Source: Gamarada debralockiae (lineage: Eukaryota > Ascomycota > Leotiomycetes > Helotiales > Hyphodiscaceae). From it: 29,550 bases of DNA. Below, piece after piece: positions 10,280 to 20,876 of the stretch; within the stretch, counting starts at the first letter, position 1, and every line of letters begins with the position of its first letter. The stretch spans positions 1 through 29,550 of the forward strand of contig NXFV01000534.1 of NCBI GenBank assembly GCA_002803225.1, in the 5' to 3' direction. Below the pieces are notes generated by a model. The model saw only the letters and a list, made by a program, of their open reading frames with translations, searched no databases and was not told the origin of the DNA. The translations under genes were made by a program, and so were the position numbers.

Positions 10280-11062
10280 ATGTCCTACAAACCTACACTT
10301 GTCTTCGTGCCGGGAGCATGGCACAACATCAGCACATGGGATAAAGTTACCTCACGCCTGGAGGTCCAGCAGTACAAATGTGTCCGAGTAGCTCTCCCCT
10401 CTACAGCGTCCAATCCTTCTGCAACTCTCTTGGATGACATCACAGCCGTTCGAAATGCGATCGAGGAAGAGACTACACAGGGGCGTGATGTCGTCGTTGT
10501 GGTGCATTCCTATGGTGGTGGTGTCGGCGTCAGTGCAGTCAAGGGCCTCACACGACCAAGGCAAGAAGATTCCACAACTACATCTGCAAATAAACCATCC
10601 GGTCACGTCATTGGCATTGCCTCAATGGCTTCTGGCTTCGGTCCCAGCGGTTTAAGCTTCGTTGATGGGCTCGGAGGGAAGCCGCCGCCATCATGGAAAG
10701 CAGATGAGGAAAGCGGTTTTGCGGTTATAGTAGCTGACCCAAGAGAGCTGTTCTACCACGATCTACGAGAGGAAGAGGGGAATTATTGGGTTGGGAAGCT
10801 TGAAAAGCAGTCACTGAAGGCTTTGTTTGAGGGTGGAGAGCATGCTTATGCAGGCTGGATGGATACCCCAGTCTGGTACCTTGGAACGACGGAGGACAAG
10901 GCATTCCCATTTTTTGCCCAGAAAATGATGGTGCAAATGGCGAAGGATGCTGGAGCGGATATAACAGTACGAGAAGTTGCAAGTAGTCATTCGCCAATGT
11001 TAAGCAAGCCGGAAGAGACTGCCGACTTCATAGTGGAAGCAGTGGCATCTTTCGTTCGATAA
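10280..11062 (+). CDS. Alpha/beta hydrolase (AB hydrolase 1 type esterase)
   Basis: A single-exon gene of 260 residues, full length for the small cytosolic alpha/beta hydrolase group that includes plant salicylate esterase-like proteins. The N-terminal strand and oxyanion region read TLVFVPGAWHNISTWDKV. The nucleophile elbow is VVVVVHSYGGG, with Ser at 77 (an H-S-Y-G-G form of GxSxG). The likely acid is Asp near 206 (GTTEDKAFP) and the catalytic His is near 237 (SSHSPMLSKPEE). No signal peptide is seen. The substrate cannot be read from sequence; ester or lactone hydrolysis is expected from the family. The start follows ccctattcacaATG and lies about 100 bp below a TATA box. It is divergent from the zinc-cluster regulator, which suggests common control. 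Confidence 0.88.
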   Translation: MSYKPTLVFVPGAWHNISTWDKVTSRLEVQQYKCVRVALPSTASNPSATLLDDITAVRNAIEEETTQGRDVVVVVHSYGGGVGVSAVKGLTRPRQEDSTTTSANKPSGHVIGIASMASGFGPSGLSFVDGLGGKPPPSWKADEESGFAVIVADPRELFYHDLREEEGNYWVGKLEKQSLKALFEGGEHAYAGWMDTPVWYLGTTEDKAFPFFAQKMMVQMAKDAGADITVREVASSHSPMLSKPEETADFIVEAVASFVR

Positions 11063-11921
11063 GGTTGATGTTGGAATGAGTAGTGTTTCTGGTGATCTGT
11101 GGTGCCTGCTGAGTCACATGGTGTCACAGTATCACTTGATCAGTGTGACGTGTTCTATGAGCAATAGGGAGATCTCTATCTATAAGTACAGACTACTGTC
11201 CTTGCTTTGTTCGTTAGTATCTCTGGTATCTTTACAGCCTTAATAATCCAACCACATTCTCCTTACTTCTCAGCTGTCACGTGACTATATTGCAAGATTA
11301 AATAAAACAAACTTGACATCTTAGTGAGAATTATTGGGGTTATCATGACACAGCCATTTATTTGAATTGCCAAAGCACTTAATAATAGAGCCCTCGTCCA
11401 GAGCCTAGCCTGTAGCTAGATTCTATGTACTCTCCTACTCGTGCTGATGAGAAGACGTTTGCCTGATATCACCCCAGAGCTCTATCCTTCTGCTTGGTTT
11501 CGAATATACAAACCAATCATTCAACCAGAGTTACGTTCCAAGATTTTTAAAGGTAATCATTATACCGTATTTCCGCACCCGCTTCTAACGTTTGAGCTCT
11601 TTTAGCAGATGACCTTATGGAAACTAAAACACGTTAGTGATTGAATCCCTGTTATCTGAGAGAAAGAGAAGAAATAGATACGTTTCTCGTAAAGCCAGTC
11701 AACTTCTTACTGAGCGCCGGTCAGCCTTCTCCTTCAATCCACCATTGAAGTCCTTCATATATGCAACAACCGTTGACACGCAGTCCCTCGAGTCGTCATG
11801 CATACCTTCGATACCGAGTGCTATAAATGTAGAGATGTCTGCAACGCCTTTATTGAATATGGAGTAGTGATTTAAGGGTCTTTGTTTTCGGTCAGAAATC
11901 TGGTGAAGAAACAGATTAAGG

Positions 11922-12154
11922 GTTATCATCTCGGCTGCGGCCAGGAACGCACTTATTTTTTACCCCAACTTCAAACATGTATACATCACCACAAAGTCAA
12001 ATAAAATAAAAGCTGTTTAGTACTATGACCATCAACCTTCGAAATAAAATGCGCATCAAATTTATTTGTAATATAATTGAGAATTGATCGCACGATAAAA
12101 GCTGAAAACCGGCGACTAGGGAAGTGCGTTCCTGGCCGCAGCTGGGATGATAAT
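11922..12154. mobile_element. Short inverted-repeat element (MITE-like)
   Basis: Arms 11922-11954 and 12122-12154 are 33-nt inverted copies; the inner 21 nt (gctgcggccaggaacgcactt) match exactly and the outer 12 differ at three places, all transitions. The AT-rich interior of about 170 bp has no coding frame. Size and structure fit a non-autonomous DNA transposon; no clear target duplication is seen. Confidence 0.55.
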
Positions 12155-13096
12155 AGCCCACTTTTCAATTGGAAGGAATCTTACTCTCTCCACATCGTCA
12201 TCATGCGAGTATATTTCCTCGCAGTTACATCGTCAAGATCTTTCTTGGCTTCTTCTCTAGTAACGATTTTTAAATGTTTTTCGAATCCATTTTCTTAGGC
12301 TCTTTTGGTTCCTCTAGCGGTTTCTTAGTAGGCATTACGAAGAGTGAAGCAATAATGAGGGTAGATGGTGAATTAAAACTAAGAAGAAGGGAAGACAAGG
12401 CTGTTTAACAAGTCGAAACAGGAGACTAGAAAGTAGCTAGTAGCCGGTGACAAAGTGGACACTTGTAACAGCTACAGGTAGCTGGAGGGCAGCAGGAGGG
12501 ATTACAGTATATCAGAGAAGTAGCAATAGGGGAAGGGAGACAATAGTGATTGTACCGATAGTAGTTGAAAAGAGGTTCCGTAGTACTAATGCGATTATGT
12601 GATATAAAATCAAGCTTGCCTTTCCTAGGTAGGGTCAATAGGCCTTACTTATCCTTCACTCCTGGCTCTTGTCTTCACATGCCAGCTATACTAGCTGCTG
12701 ACTCTGCAACTGACTGTACACTAACTAACTGCTGACTAATCGCTGACTGTCCCTGACGGTGCACAAATGTTGAGCCTGGCTCAAGTAATAATCGCCATGT
12801 GAAATCGCCCATGTGAAATCGCCTATGTATCTTCAGGAGCTAGGCTCTTGTTACAAAACTACAGATCGTAGACAGAGACATAAGAGGATTTATAGCAAAC
12901 AGCAGTAGCCTTGCTCCCAGAATAAGGCCATGATAGCCCATCATCTTTCGTGGCAACCTATGGCATAACATGAATCTGTCCCAGTAAAGGTTCAGTTTGG
13001 GACCCCTAGAAGCCAGTTTGGGCTCCCTCTGAGTGATCGTTAAAACTTGACAAAACAGACGAAAAGCGGATACTGCTCAGGGGCCACTTAAGTTCC

Positions 13097-13208
13097 GCTC
13101 AGGGTCTGCTCAGGGTCTACTTAGGGTCTACTCAGGTACTGCTCAGGTTGCTCAGGTTGCTCAGGTTGCTCAAATGAGCTGGGTGAGCCGAGGGTGAGCC
13201 GAGGGTGA
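13097..13208. repeat. Minisatellite with a shift in unit length
   Basis: From 13097 four 11-nt units of the type gctcagggtct are followed by three exact 9-nt units gctcaggtt (13141-13167) and a partial copy to 13172. After a short spacer, two copies of gggtgagccga plus a partial copy lie at 13181-13208. Confidence 0.8.
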
Positions 13209-14461
13209 TTAGCGCCTGAGTAGAGCAGCAAGACTGACTAGCCGACCTGGGGAGAAAGTAAAAATTGCTATGTCAAACTACCAAAGTGGCAAAATACCCA
13301 TTTCCCTCTTCCTTGGTCTCAACAGATTATTTTATCTCCTGCTCTGGAGATCCCGTGTTCTCTCTACGCTATCTCGAAGCTCGAATTTTCTCTACAATGT
13401 CGAGAAGAATGCAAAGAATAAAAACAAATCACATCCAATATACGGAGAAGTCCTCGAAGGCTTTATCGGGGCTCATGCCTCCCTTAGATATGGTGTATTT
13501 GGCGTGTACTGAGGTTCTCAGCATGTTGCTCAACTGAGTAATTTTGGGCGTTTACTATGATGAAAGAGATGTCAATGGCCATGAAAGCAAAGAGAAATAC
13601 CACCGGGGGAGAACTTCAAGTACCTGTCTCCGCCATACAGACATTCAAACTGTCTTGTTGCTTCTCGCAAACGACACCATTTTCACAGGCATCCATTGTT
13701 GCATTTTTTGATGTATGGCCGAAAGTGGTCGTCGGATTCTGCAAGGTTCAATGGCACACTGCTTCGCCACAACTGGGGGATGGAATTGAATGTGTGAGTA
13801 GTGCGACAGAGGATTTGTCAAGCTCAGATATGTTCATTTAATCTGAGAAAAACGTCACAAGTGTCTGTTAACCACGAAACGAAAGAGGTGGAATTGACGA
13901 TAAGGCGCGGACAGCACCAATGAATGAGAGCTTTGCAGATGCTTCCTGCTTTCCTTGAAACTTACTAGGGAAATTGTTACTTGGCATTGGGTCGATGATT
14001 ACCAGAAGCAATGACTTGTCGTGAGGCACCGAGAGCAAAGTCTCCCGAAGTGGTTTAAAGTCCTGAGCGAAACTGGCCCCATTCATCACTGCCGAAAACG
14101 TCCAAAAGGAATCACTTCTCAGCTGTAAGGGAGTGAATAAGGCATTATTTCATAGAATCGAAAGAACTACAGAGCTACACAGACAGCTCTCAACCAATTT
14201 AGCGATTACCAGCATTAGAAAGACTTTCCTGCTAGTAGAAGTGTCAATATCATCTCTTCTAATTACACTCCCGCTAATCATTGCCCCGCGGCTGTTTTGT
14301 TTCGCTATGTGAAACCCCCGTAGAGCAAAAATAGCCTACCGTGCGGATGCGCCGGGATGATACCAGTGAGGAAAGTAAGCTGACCTCAGCTTCGCTTAAT
14401 GCAATCTCCACCTCAACCTACTTCGTACCTTCATCAGCAACTTGAGCAAACCAACTTAGTC

Positions 14462-16156
14462 ATGGCGGGAAGTTTACTTTTCGAATACTTGACCACGGGG
14501 AATATGGTGGCAGTAGTTATCATTTCCTGTGTTGTGACGCTCATTTTGGAAGCTTTCTCAAAGCCAGCATACCCTAAATTTGCGTGGGTGGGGGAAGGTC
14601 AAGGCTTGGTGGCGTGGCTGAAGGGAAACGTCACATACCTAACTCACTATGCAGATTGGGTGCAAGATGGGTATAAAAAGGTATTATCCTTCTGCATAAC
14701 CGTTCAGCTGTAGGGACACCCATTGACAAATTGCTCATGACAGTATTCGAAAAAGGGCCAGCCGTTCATCATTCCTGGTACCGCAATCCGGCCACCGCAA
14801 ATCGTATTGTCTCGTTCCCAGACATCTTGGATGCTCGACCAGCCCGATCACATCCTATCTACAGCCGCAGCGCAGAGCGAAGCGTTGCATGGGAGGTATA
14901 ACTTTTTTGGAGCGAGGTATATGGAAGATCCCTACCACGCGAGGGTCATCCACAAAAGTCTAGCGCGAAGTTTGAATGACTTGATTCCTGCCATGGAGGA
15001 TGAAGTTCAATATTCCATCGATACTGTGTTTGGACGTGATACTGAGACGTGGAAGAAAGTCAACGTGTGGGAGTCGTGGCTTGCTATTGTGCCGTATATC
15101 ACGAACAGAATGCTAGTCGGGTACCCGTTGTGTCGAAACAAGGACTTCCTCGCCAACTGCGTCCATTTCACCAATGATGTCATCCGCAACGGGTTCCTCA
15201 TCGGGCTGACGCCAACAGTTCTTCGACCTATTGTTGGTCAACTTGCAGCCTTGCCCAATTGGTGGCACTGGAAAAAGTCGTCAAAGTTTTCACTACCCGT
15301 GATCAAAAAACGACTCCAAGATGTGCAGCGGAAGGAAGCAGGTGATCCAGAGTACTCTGACTGGGTTGAGCCTGAAGATTTCATCACCTGGACTGTCCGT
15401 GTTGCGAAGCAGGACAAGAATCAGATAGAGTTGGACCCAGAGGTTATATCGAAACGGATAATGCCGATCGAGTTCGCTGCCACGCATACCACTTCCCTGA
15501 CTGGTCATGGTGTTATTCTTGATCTCCTGTCTTCCGACCCAGCTCTGGGGTACCTAGAGGGTATCCGTGAGGAAGCAGCTCGAGTTCTGCGAGAAGAAGG
15601 TGGACACTGGACAAAGAATGCGCTCACCCGCCTGTTCCGGCTCGACAGCGCTATCCGCGAGAGCATGCGGTTCAGCAACTTTGCTCAGACCTTGGTGGAG
15701 CGCAAAGTCGTCGCTCCTGAAGGTATTACGAACAAAGCTGAAGGTTGGCACGTGCCATACGGTGGATTCTTGACGCTCAATCTGCATGGTATACACCACG
15801 ACAGCGAGCTCTACGAGAATGCTGATGGGTATGACGCTTTTCGATTTTCCCGAGCGAGAGAAAACTACGAAGCGAAATCTCAGGAAGGGAAGGACGCCGA
15901 GGAAGGGTTGAGACTGAAACAGCTGAGTATGGTTACAACCGGTGATGCACATCTGTCATTTGGGCACGGCAGGCATGCCTGTCCTGGGCGCTTCTTTGTT
16001 GCACATGAACTGAAGATGGCTCTTGCATATTTGCTCTTGAATTATGACCTCAAACGCCTGCCGGAACGGCCAAAGACGAACTGGGTGGGAGCCATTAGCG
16101 TCCCCGCAATCCAAGCATGTATTGAGGTTCGGCGGAGAAAAGCGACTGTGTCTTAG
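14462..16156 (+). CDS. Cytochrome P450 monooxygenase
   Basis: A heme-thiolate monooxygenase anchored in the ER. Exons are 14462-14680 and 14744-16156; the intron 14681-14743 has gtatta...catgacag. The product has 543 residues. An N-terminal anchor (NMVAVVIISCVVTLILEAF) is followed by a proline-containing hinge. The I-helix segment is EFAATHTTSLTGH, the ExxR motif is ESMR (about 379-382), the PERF-like motif is DAFRFSR, and the heme loop is FGHGRHACPGRFF with Cys near 486. All key residues are present, so the enzyme looks functional. The heme region and C-terminus resemble fungal P450s of secondary metabolism such as the ent-kaurene oxidase-like group, but I cannot name the substrate. An in-frame ATG at 14399 would add 21 residues before the anchor; 14462 gives the more usual P450 N-terminus. 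Confidence 0.9.
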
Positions 16157-17159
16157 GACACCACTTAAGTCTGAGGACCTTAGGCTCGGTGTATCAAGCT
16201 TGAATTTTTCTGAAGTTAATTGGTTTTATAATTGTCAAGATCTACGAGAGAGGTAAGCAGAGTGGAATAATTTGCCCAGTCCAGTTGCTACTTCGAAATA
16301 CCAGCGCCATCTTTTTCTTTGAGACAACTATCAGAATTTCTAATTCATCCGAACACCACCCAAGTAAGTGAGTGGATATTGAGTATTTTCGGTTGCTAAG
16401 AGAGAATTAAGAATGGCTTTCATTCGTTGAAATGGAATCAAATTGTGTTCAAATGAACCGCTTAAGTATGTTAGGCCCGTTTTGTCCTTTGTAAAGCTTG
16501 TGAACTGGGTATTCTGTACTGTTTACCAAAGTCTCATCAAGAAGTCGACAACGCATTCTGCACTAGAATAACTACAAGTGCTCCTAGACATACTACGCCA
16601 TGAGAACTCAGCACAACCGTTTCGTTAATAGACTTCAGGTTTGGCTTTTCCCCCTCCCCCATTTACTTTGCCCAGCTCGGAATTTCGAGGCGAGGCTGAG
16701 CCGACTGGGTAAAAGAACCATGCTAGCTTAGTCAGCAAAGGCCGATCCTCACCAGGGGCTGTCAAGATAATTTGTACAGCCGAATAAACGAGGCGGCAGT
16801 AATTTATTCGTCTCTGAAAATGGCGTGCTGCACAAGCCGTATGCCTCACCAAACGAAGACCAAGTGTTGGTACGATTTCGCGTGCCAGATTACGGAGACC
16901 TTATAGGTTGGCTCCAATGTAGCTTGGTACTCCGCCAACAGTGTTCTTTCTGTGTAGTACCCCACTTTTTGGTCCGGAGTATTCCTCCGGCTGCTGTGCC
17001 ATTCCCCAAAATGTCCCCCTAATCTAGTCGCACCATCTGCCCTTCTCGACTCATCAGCTCGAGAAGTCGTCGCCCGATTAAAAGAAGAATTACCAACGCC
17101 CATCGTTCTGCCCCAGCAGATTTGACCCAAGGCTCGAAACGATCGGTAGGCAATTCAGG
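16157..17159. other. Spacer downstream of the P450
   Basis: The left two thirds are AT-rich and non-coding, covering the P450 3' region. From about 16850 composition becomes more GC-rich toward the next frame. Short frames on both strands here have no motif support. Confidence 0.4.
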
Positions 17160-17831
17160 ATGGAAGGTGAATCGGTGAAATGGGGCGATGCGAAAGCTCA
17201 GGATGTCTTATCGGATACCGAAGATGTGATCTATCTCGGCACCGTTCCAAAACAGCCACGGCGGGAGACAGAGCATCGAAACATTGAAGACCGCCCGATC
17301 GCCGCCCTCCTCTTTACGGCAAATGCGAGGTCGCGAAGGCAGCAGAGGTCGAAGAGAGAGGGTCGCAGAGGCCCCTCAGCCGGAAGGGCCGTAGGCCGAG
17401 GAGGAGGACAGCCCACACGGCACGACGCCGGGTCGAATCATGCTCACGTCGCAAACCCATCGACCCGCCGGAGGATCCATCGTACAAGGGAGCCCGCCTC
17501 TACACGAGGCGTAACATCTGCAGGTCACCGACCCAGAGCATCACATGGAGAAAGAGCAATCTCTACTGAGATAATGGGTATGTTGGCCAAACTGGGCTGG
17601 TCGCGAAACTCTGCAGGACAGGAGCCACGGCAAGCAGTGTATAGCTTCTTTAACCGCGCTGGTCGGCTCTGCTACAAACTTGTCACCCGCGGAAAGTCCA
17701 CATCGATTGCCTACAAAGACGTGGAATATGGCCCACGGTTCGACGGAATGACGCAACAGCAAGTCCGAACTGAGGTGCGCCGCGTTTTGGAGACAAAGTT
17801 CGCCACATTCACAAACAGCGACGAAATCTGA
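17160..17831 (+). CDS. Basic, low-complexity protein of unknown function
   Basis: An uninterrupted 223-codon frame begins in a good context (aggATGGAA). The first 40 residues are acidic to neutral, residues about 55-135 are strongly Arg/Gly/Ser-rich and probably disordered, and the last 90 residues look globular (MGMLAKLGWSRNS, QAVYSFFNRAGRLCYKL, GMTQQQVRTEVRRVLETKF). I recognise no family. The basic middle could bind nucleic acid, but that is only inference. The frame is GC-rich compared with its flanks. It may be a real orphan gene; transcript data would decide. Confidence 0.45.
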   Translation: MEGESVKWGDAKAQDVLSDTEDVIYLGTVPKQPRRETEHRNIEDRPIAALLFTANARSRRQQRSKREGRRGPSAGRAVGRGGGQPTRHDAGSNHAHVANPSTRRRIHRTREPASTRGVTSAGHRPRASHGERAISTEIMGMLAKLGWSRNSAGQEPRQAVYSFFNRAGRLCYKLVTRGKSTSIAYKDVEYGPRFDGMTQQQVRTEVRRVLETKFATFTNSDEI

Positions 17832-18808
17832 ATCAGTGCTGTTTCCAAGACAAAGTTGGCCGTTGCGTCGTCACTTCTCCGACTCAGATGCCTCCGTGCA
17901 GAAAGCATTAGCGTACCTGAGGGCAACATTTGTCTCTCACCTTCGCTCGGGCTGACCCATCGTGTTCGAAGCCGTAGAGCAGGAATCGAAGAACATTCGA
18001 CGTCACCCTAACTCTATCCGATCCTACTCTGGTTCTGCATATTTTTTGGGGGGATGACGGTTGCGATGAGGCCGCGGTCCACCGTCCAGAGACAGGACCG
18101 CGCTGGGCGGGGTCTCATCAGGACCAGTAGTGTGTGACGGAGGCGTGCGGGTGGATGAGAACTCCGTCATATCGTCCGTCGGCAGGGGTTCGGCTCCGAT
18201 TCGTGTCGTCGCTGGAGGAACCGCCCTTCGGTTGGTCCGGATCTTGCGGCCTCAATGGATTATACCTGTACCCGATGTAAGGAGAAGTTGCAGCTCGTGC
18301 GGTTGAGAAATCGTTGACTAGAGCAATGTAGGAGATCGATATAATGGGGGCAGTGTTCGATCGCGTCGGAACACTGGCCAGGAAGAGGCCACTTGGATCA
18401 GTCATTAGCCATCTGAAAGGTATCCGGAAATGGCAGTGCCGACGGACCTGTACAAATACTCGAATCGTCACATTAGCCGCGCTATACGCTTGGCTCCTTT
18501 GATCAAGGGCATGGGGCGACACTTTGGTCCTGATTACCGGTCAAACCGCCGGGCGGATGGAAGTGTCAGTGGGTCGTAGGCCTAGGTACGTGTGGCCAGC
18601 ATCGAAGGATTGAAGATGCCGAGCCTTCAAGAAGAGGGTTCGGCTGAGGTAATTTGAAATTCCAGTTGCTGAAATGACAGGAATGACAGGAATCCGGAAG
18701 TATTAGGCTCCACTCTTACTGGCAGGAAGGCCCGCCGTGGGTGTCACGGCCCGCTGGAGCTCATTCCGACATTTGAATTTCTCGAAGGGATTCTGTATTT
18801 AGGAAGAT
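17832..18808. other. GC-rich spacer with one weak frame
   Basis: Apart from the weak minus-strand frame at 18118-18522, listed separately, no gene is supported. The segment next to 18808 is the 3' flank of the methyltransferase. Confidence 0.35.
18118..18522 (-). CDS. Weak orphan frame, possible terminal exon
   Basis: A 134-codon minus-strand frame. The part after about residue 40 is protein-like (SGLFLASVPTRSNTAPIIS, then SPYIGYRYNPLRPQDP, then a Ser/Asp-rich tail ending in SVTHYWS). The N-terminal part is unconvincing, and a good acceptor (acctttcag) sits near 18413, so a terminal exon from there to 18118 is possible. No upstream exon was identified and no family is recognised. Confidence 0.27.
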   Translation of the reverse strand: MSPHALDQRSQAYSAANVTIRVFVQVRRHCHFRIPFRWLMTDPSGLFLASVPTRSNTAPIISISYIALVNDFSTARAATSPYIGYRYNPLRPQDPDQPKGGSSSDDTNRSRTPADGRYDGVLIHPHASVTHYWS

Positions 18809-19615
18809 TTATTTCCTGCACACAGCGACAATGGCCTTCATGGGTATTCCGAGCACCTCCTGACCGTCACGGTTGACGGGGCGTGCAATCGCGCCAGCAT
18901 TCTCCATCATCAGTTTCTCGAATTGGGCCAGCTCGCTCTCACTCCAGCCGATAAATTGGTGCTGAAACGTGTTAAGAAGCACCGGCAGACTGTCGATAGC
19001 AAAGGAAACTTCAGTCAGAACAATCTCGACGTTCTCGAACCCGCCGTCTCTCATTGTCCTCTCGATATGTGCTGGTTTGAACCAGCTGTCCGGAATGGGG
19101 ACCTTGAACGGCGTGTCATCGGGACGCAAGGCGAGCTGCGCGTCCCGAACCGGGGCCATATAACCCAGCTCCTCCCACGACGTCACCACCGCCATGCCGC
19201 CGGGCTTCAGCGTGCGAAAGATGTGCTTCGCGCCTTTGATGGGGTCGGTGAAAAAGAGGATGCCGAGGTTTGTGACGGAATGGGTGAATGTCTCGTCCGG
19301 GAACATGAGCTCCTCGCCGGCCATTTGCGCACAGGTGACGTTGTCCAGACCTGCGAACCGAAAGCGGACCATTTCCACCATGTTTGCTGCAAAGTCCGCT
19401 GCGTAAACTGTTGCTTTCGGCTCCCTTCGCAGGACTTCCCTCGTCACTAAGCCGCTGCCGCAAGCGTTGTCCAGGACGACGGAGCTGGGCTCGATTGCGG
19501 GGAGGAGGTCGAGGCTGTGGAGGGCGACCTCGAGTGTGCAGCCTCCAGTGCTCCTTTCATAAAGGTCTGCCGCTTGGTTAAAGTGATCAAGAGCAGTTTT
19601 CGGTGGTGAAGTCAT
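18809..19615 (-). CDS. Class I SAM-dependent methyltransferase
   Basis: A single-exon gene of 268 residues using the ATG at 19615 (context gccaagATGACT). The frame is open further upstream to 19813, but that extension is poor in protein-like composition and is probably 5' leader. The fold is the Rossmann-like methyltransferase type (Methyltransf_11/25, UbiE-like). Motif I is VVLDNACGSGLVTREV (about 46-61), the acidic ribose-binding residue follows strand 2 (VYAADFA), the motif III region is THSVTNLGILFF, and the post-I region has LKPGGMAVVTSWE. The product ends in MKAIVAVCRK. Such enzymes methylate small molecules in quinone or secondary-metabolite pathways; the substrate is unknown. It lies between a P450 and an FAD oxidase, consistent with a tailoring role. 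Confidence 0.87.
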   Translation of the reverse strand: MTSPPKTALDHFNQAADLYERSTGGCTLEVALHSLDLLPAIEPSSVVLDNACGSGLVTREVLRREPKATVYAADFAANMVEMVRFRFAGLDNVTCAQMAGEELMFPDETFTHSVTNLGILFFTDPIKGAKHIFRTLKPGGMAVVTSWEELGYMAPVRDAQLALRPDDTPFKVPIPDSWFKPAHIERTMRDGGFENVEIVLTEVSFAIDSLPVLLNTFQHQFIGWSESELAQFEKLMMENAGAIARPVNRDGQEVLGIPMKAIVAVCRK

Positions 19616-20636
19616 CTTCGCTTGATGGATTAAGGTGCTATACTCTAACTTTCGAAAGCACTGAGGATTCGAGAGGTGCCCCACTTGCAGCTCGGCACTT
19701 CCAATACTCCGGTGCGGGGCCAACAACGTCATCAAGGATAATCGTGAGGCCGTTCTTATGCTTGGCGATTGGGCCATCTCGATTAAAACATTGCCCTCCT
19801 TTCCGACCAACAAACAAGATTGCTTCTAGCATCTACCCGTATGATGCGTTCAGAAAGGCGATCTCGGAGATGGGACAGCGCCGCGTGAAGGTTTGCCTTA
19901 ATGAGCAAGCGATGGCTGTTAGAGGACAAGAATGACGATCAAAGCCACGCTTAATTTTGGCAGTGGGATAATCATCAATTTTGTCATCTGCCTGTATATA
20001 GATAGGCTGTCAGTTGTCCTCAGAGCCCCAAATGTACGATAAGGCCCCGTATAGACGTGTTCTGGGCGATGGCGCGGGGAAAGAAAGAAGGCCAGCGCGT
20101 GGCCTCAAAGTGATGACGATGACTAATAATCACGTGAAAAACATAGCGCGAGGATTTTGATTGGTCGGGACAAAAAAAGTGATGAGTCGCTGTGGGGCTT
20201 TTGGGATGGGCGTGGCGTAGGGCATAGAGACCTTTTATCACGAATCCAAATTCAGGGCCTGGAAGGCATGGTAGAATAGGTTCAATTACGACTATTCAAA
20301 GCTAAGGAAAGAAGGAAAGAAGGTTCAGAACTCCCTGGGCTCGCACAGATATCTAATCAACACACTAGCGACGTTGCGTTGCCTAGGCAACCAACTCCCT
20401 TGGCTGTACAGGCCATCCGTAAGGTCACTGGCCATCCGTAAGGTCGCCTATAAGGACTGTGACACTACTCCTAGTTCGAGCGCTCTACCTAATTGGCTTT
20501 ATAGCACGTGATTATTCCGTGTCCTTTGGAAATGGAACGGAACTTCCATAGATTCCAGGTGCCTAACGTTGTGCTCCCCCATATTGTCAGCCTTACCACC
20601 ACTCTCAAGTAACTGATTGATTCTCAGTTCTCCTTC
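19616..20636. other. Methyltransferase upstream spacer
   Basis: No supported gene. It contains the methyltransferase promoter, a purine-rich run near 20300-20325 (repeated aaggaaag type), and a 16-nt direct repeat ggccatccgtaaggtc at 20411-20426 and 20430-20445. Confidence 0.45.
20411..20445. repeat. 16-nt tandem direct repeat
   Basis: Two exact copies of ggccatccgtaaggtc are separated by 3 nt. Function is unknown; it is probably a small replication-slippage duplication. Confidence 0.7.
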
Positions 20637-20876
20637 ATGGCCGCACACCCCCAAATGCCGTTGACTCAAACCGACTCATCAGCCATGCAATGCCCGCCCG
20701 AACCACTGGAAAATTTCAAAAGCGAATTCATCCCGTTACAGTTTCTGCTGCGTTTTGGACAGCCCGAGGATATTGCGGATGTAGTTGAGTCTGTTGTGCA
20801 ACCGCCATGCAAGATGGATCACAGGGCGTGTCATCAGCGCTAGGGGGGGGGTTGAGATTGGATAAGCATGGAGGAT
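20637..20876 (+). pseudogene. C-terminal fossil of a short-chain dehydrogenase/reductase
   Basis: The frame from 20637 reads into RFGQPEDIADVVESVV (about 20755-20800), the hallmark C-terminal helix of SDR oxidoreductases. A change of frame near 20800-20810 then gives WITGRVISARGGVEIG followed by a stop, the usual SDR C-terminus. A second irregularity may exist before RFGQ. The Rossmann domain and the catalytic Tyr-x3-Lys are absent upstream, so only the last quarter of the enzyme survives. A run of nine G at the end is a likely slippage site. Its position among other tailoring-type enzymes suggests a lost pathway step. Confidence 0.68.

Larger units (their letters stand above)
11063..14461. 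other. Large gene-poor, repeat-bearing spacer
   Basis: About 3.4 kb without a supported gene. It holds an inverted-repeat element (11922-12154) and a tandem repeat block (13097-13208), listed separately. A short direct repeat of the type catgtgaaatcgcc occurs near 12795-12830. Two short plus-strand frames (13270-13512 and 13557-13841) and a minus frame (13868-14089, with FKPLRETLLSVPHDKSLLLV) have partly protein-like composition but no recognisable family; they could be decayed remnants. The right end is the P450 promoter. Confidence 0.45.

Noticed and set aside
13097..13208. Possible CRISPR-like repeat array
   Set aside because: Repeats are adjoining 9-11-nt units with no spacers, in a eukaryotic context; this is a minisatellite.
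14399..14461. Upstream ATG as the P450 start
   Set aside because: It adds 21 polar residues ahead of the membrane anchor; the ATG at 14462 gives a typical microsomal P450 N-terminus, though the longer form cannot be excluded.
19616..19813. N-terminal extension of the methyltransferase
   Set aside because: The extra 66 codons are not protein-like, and the internal ATG has a better context and matches the family's usual length.
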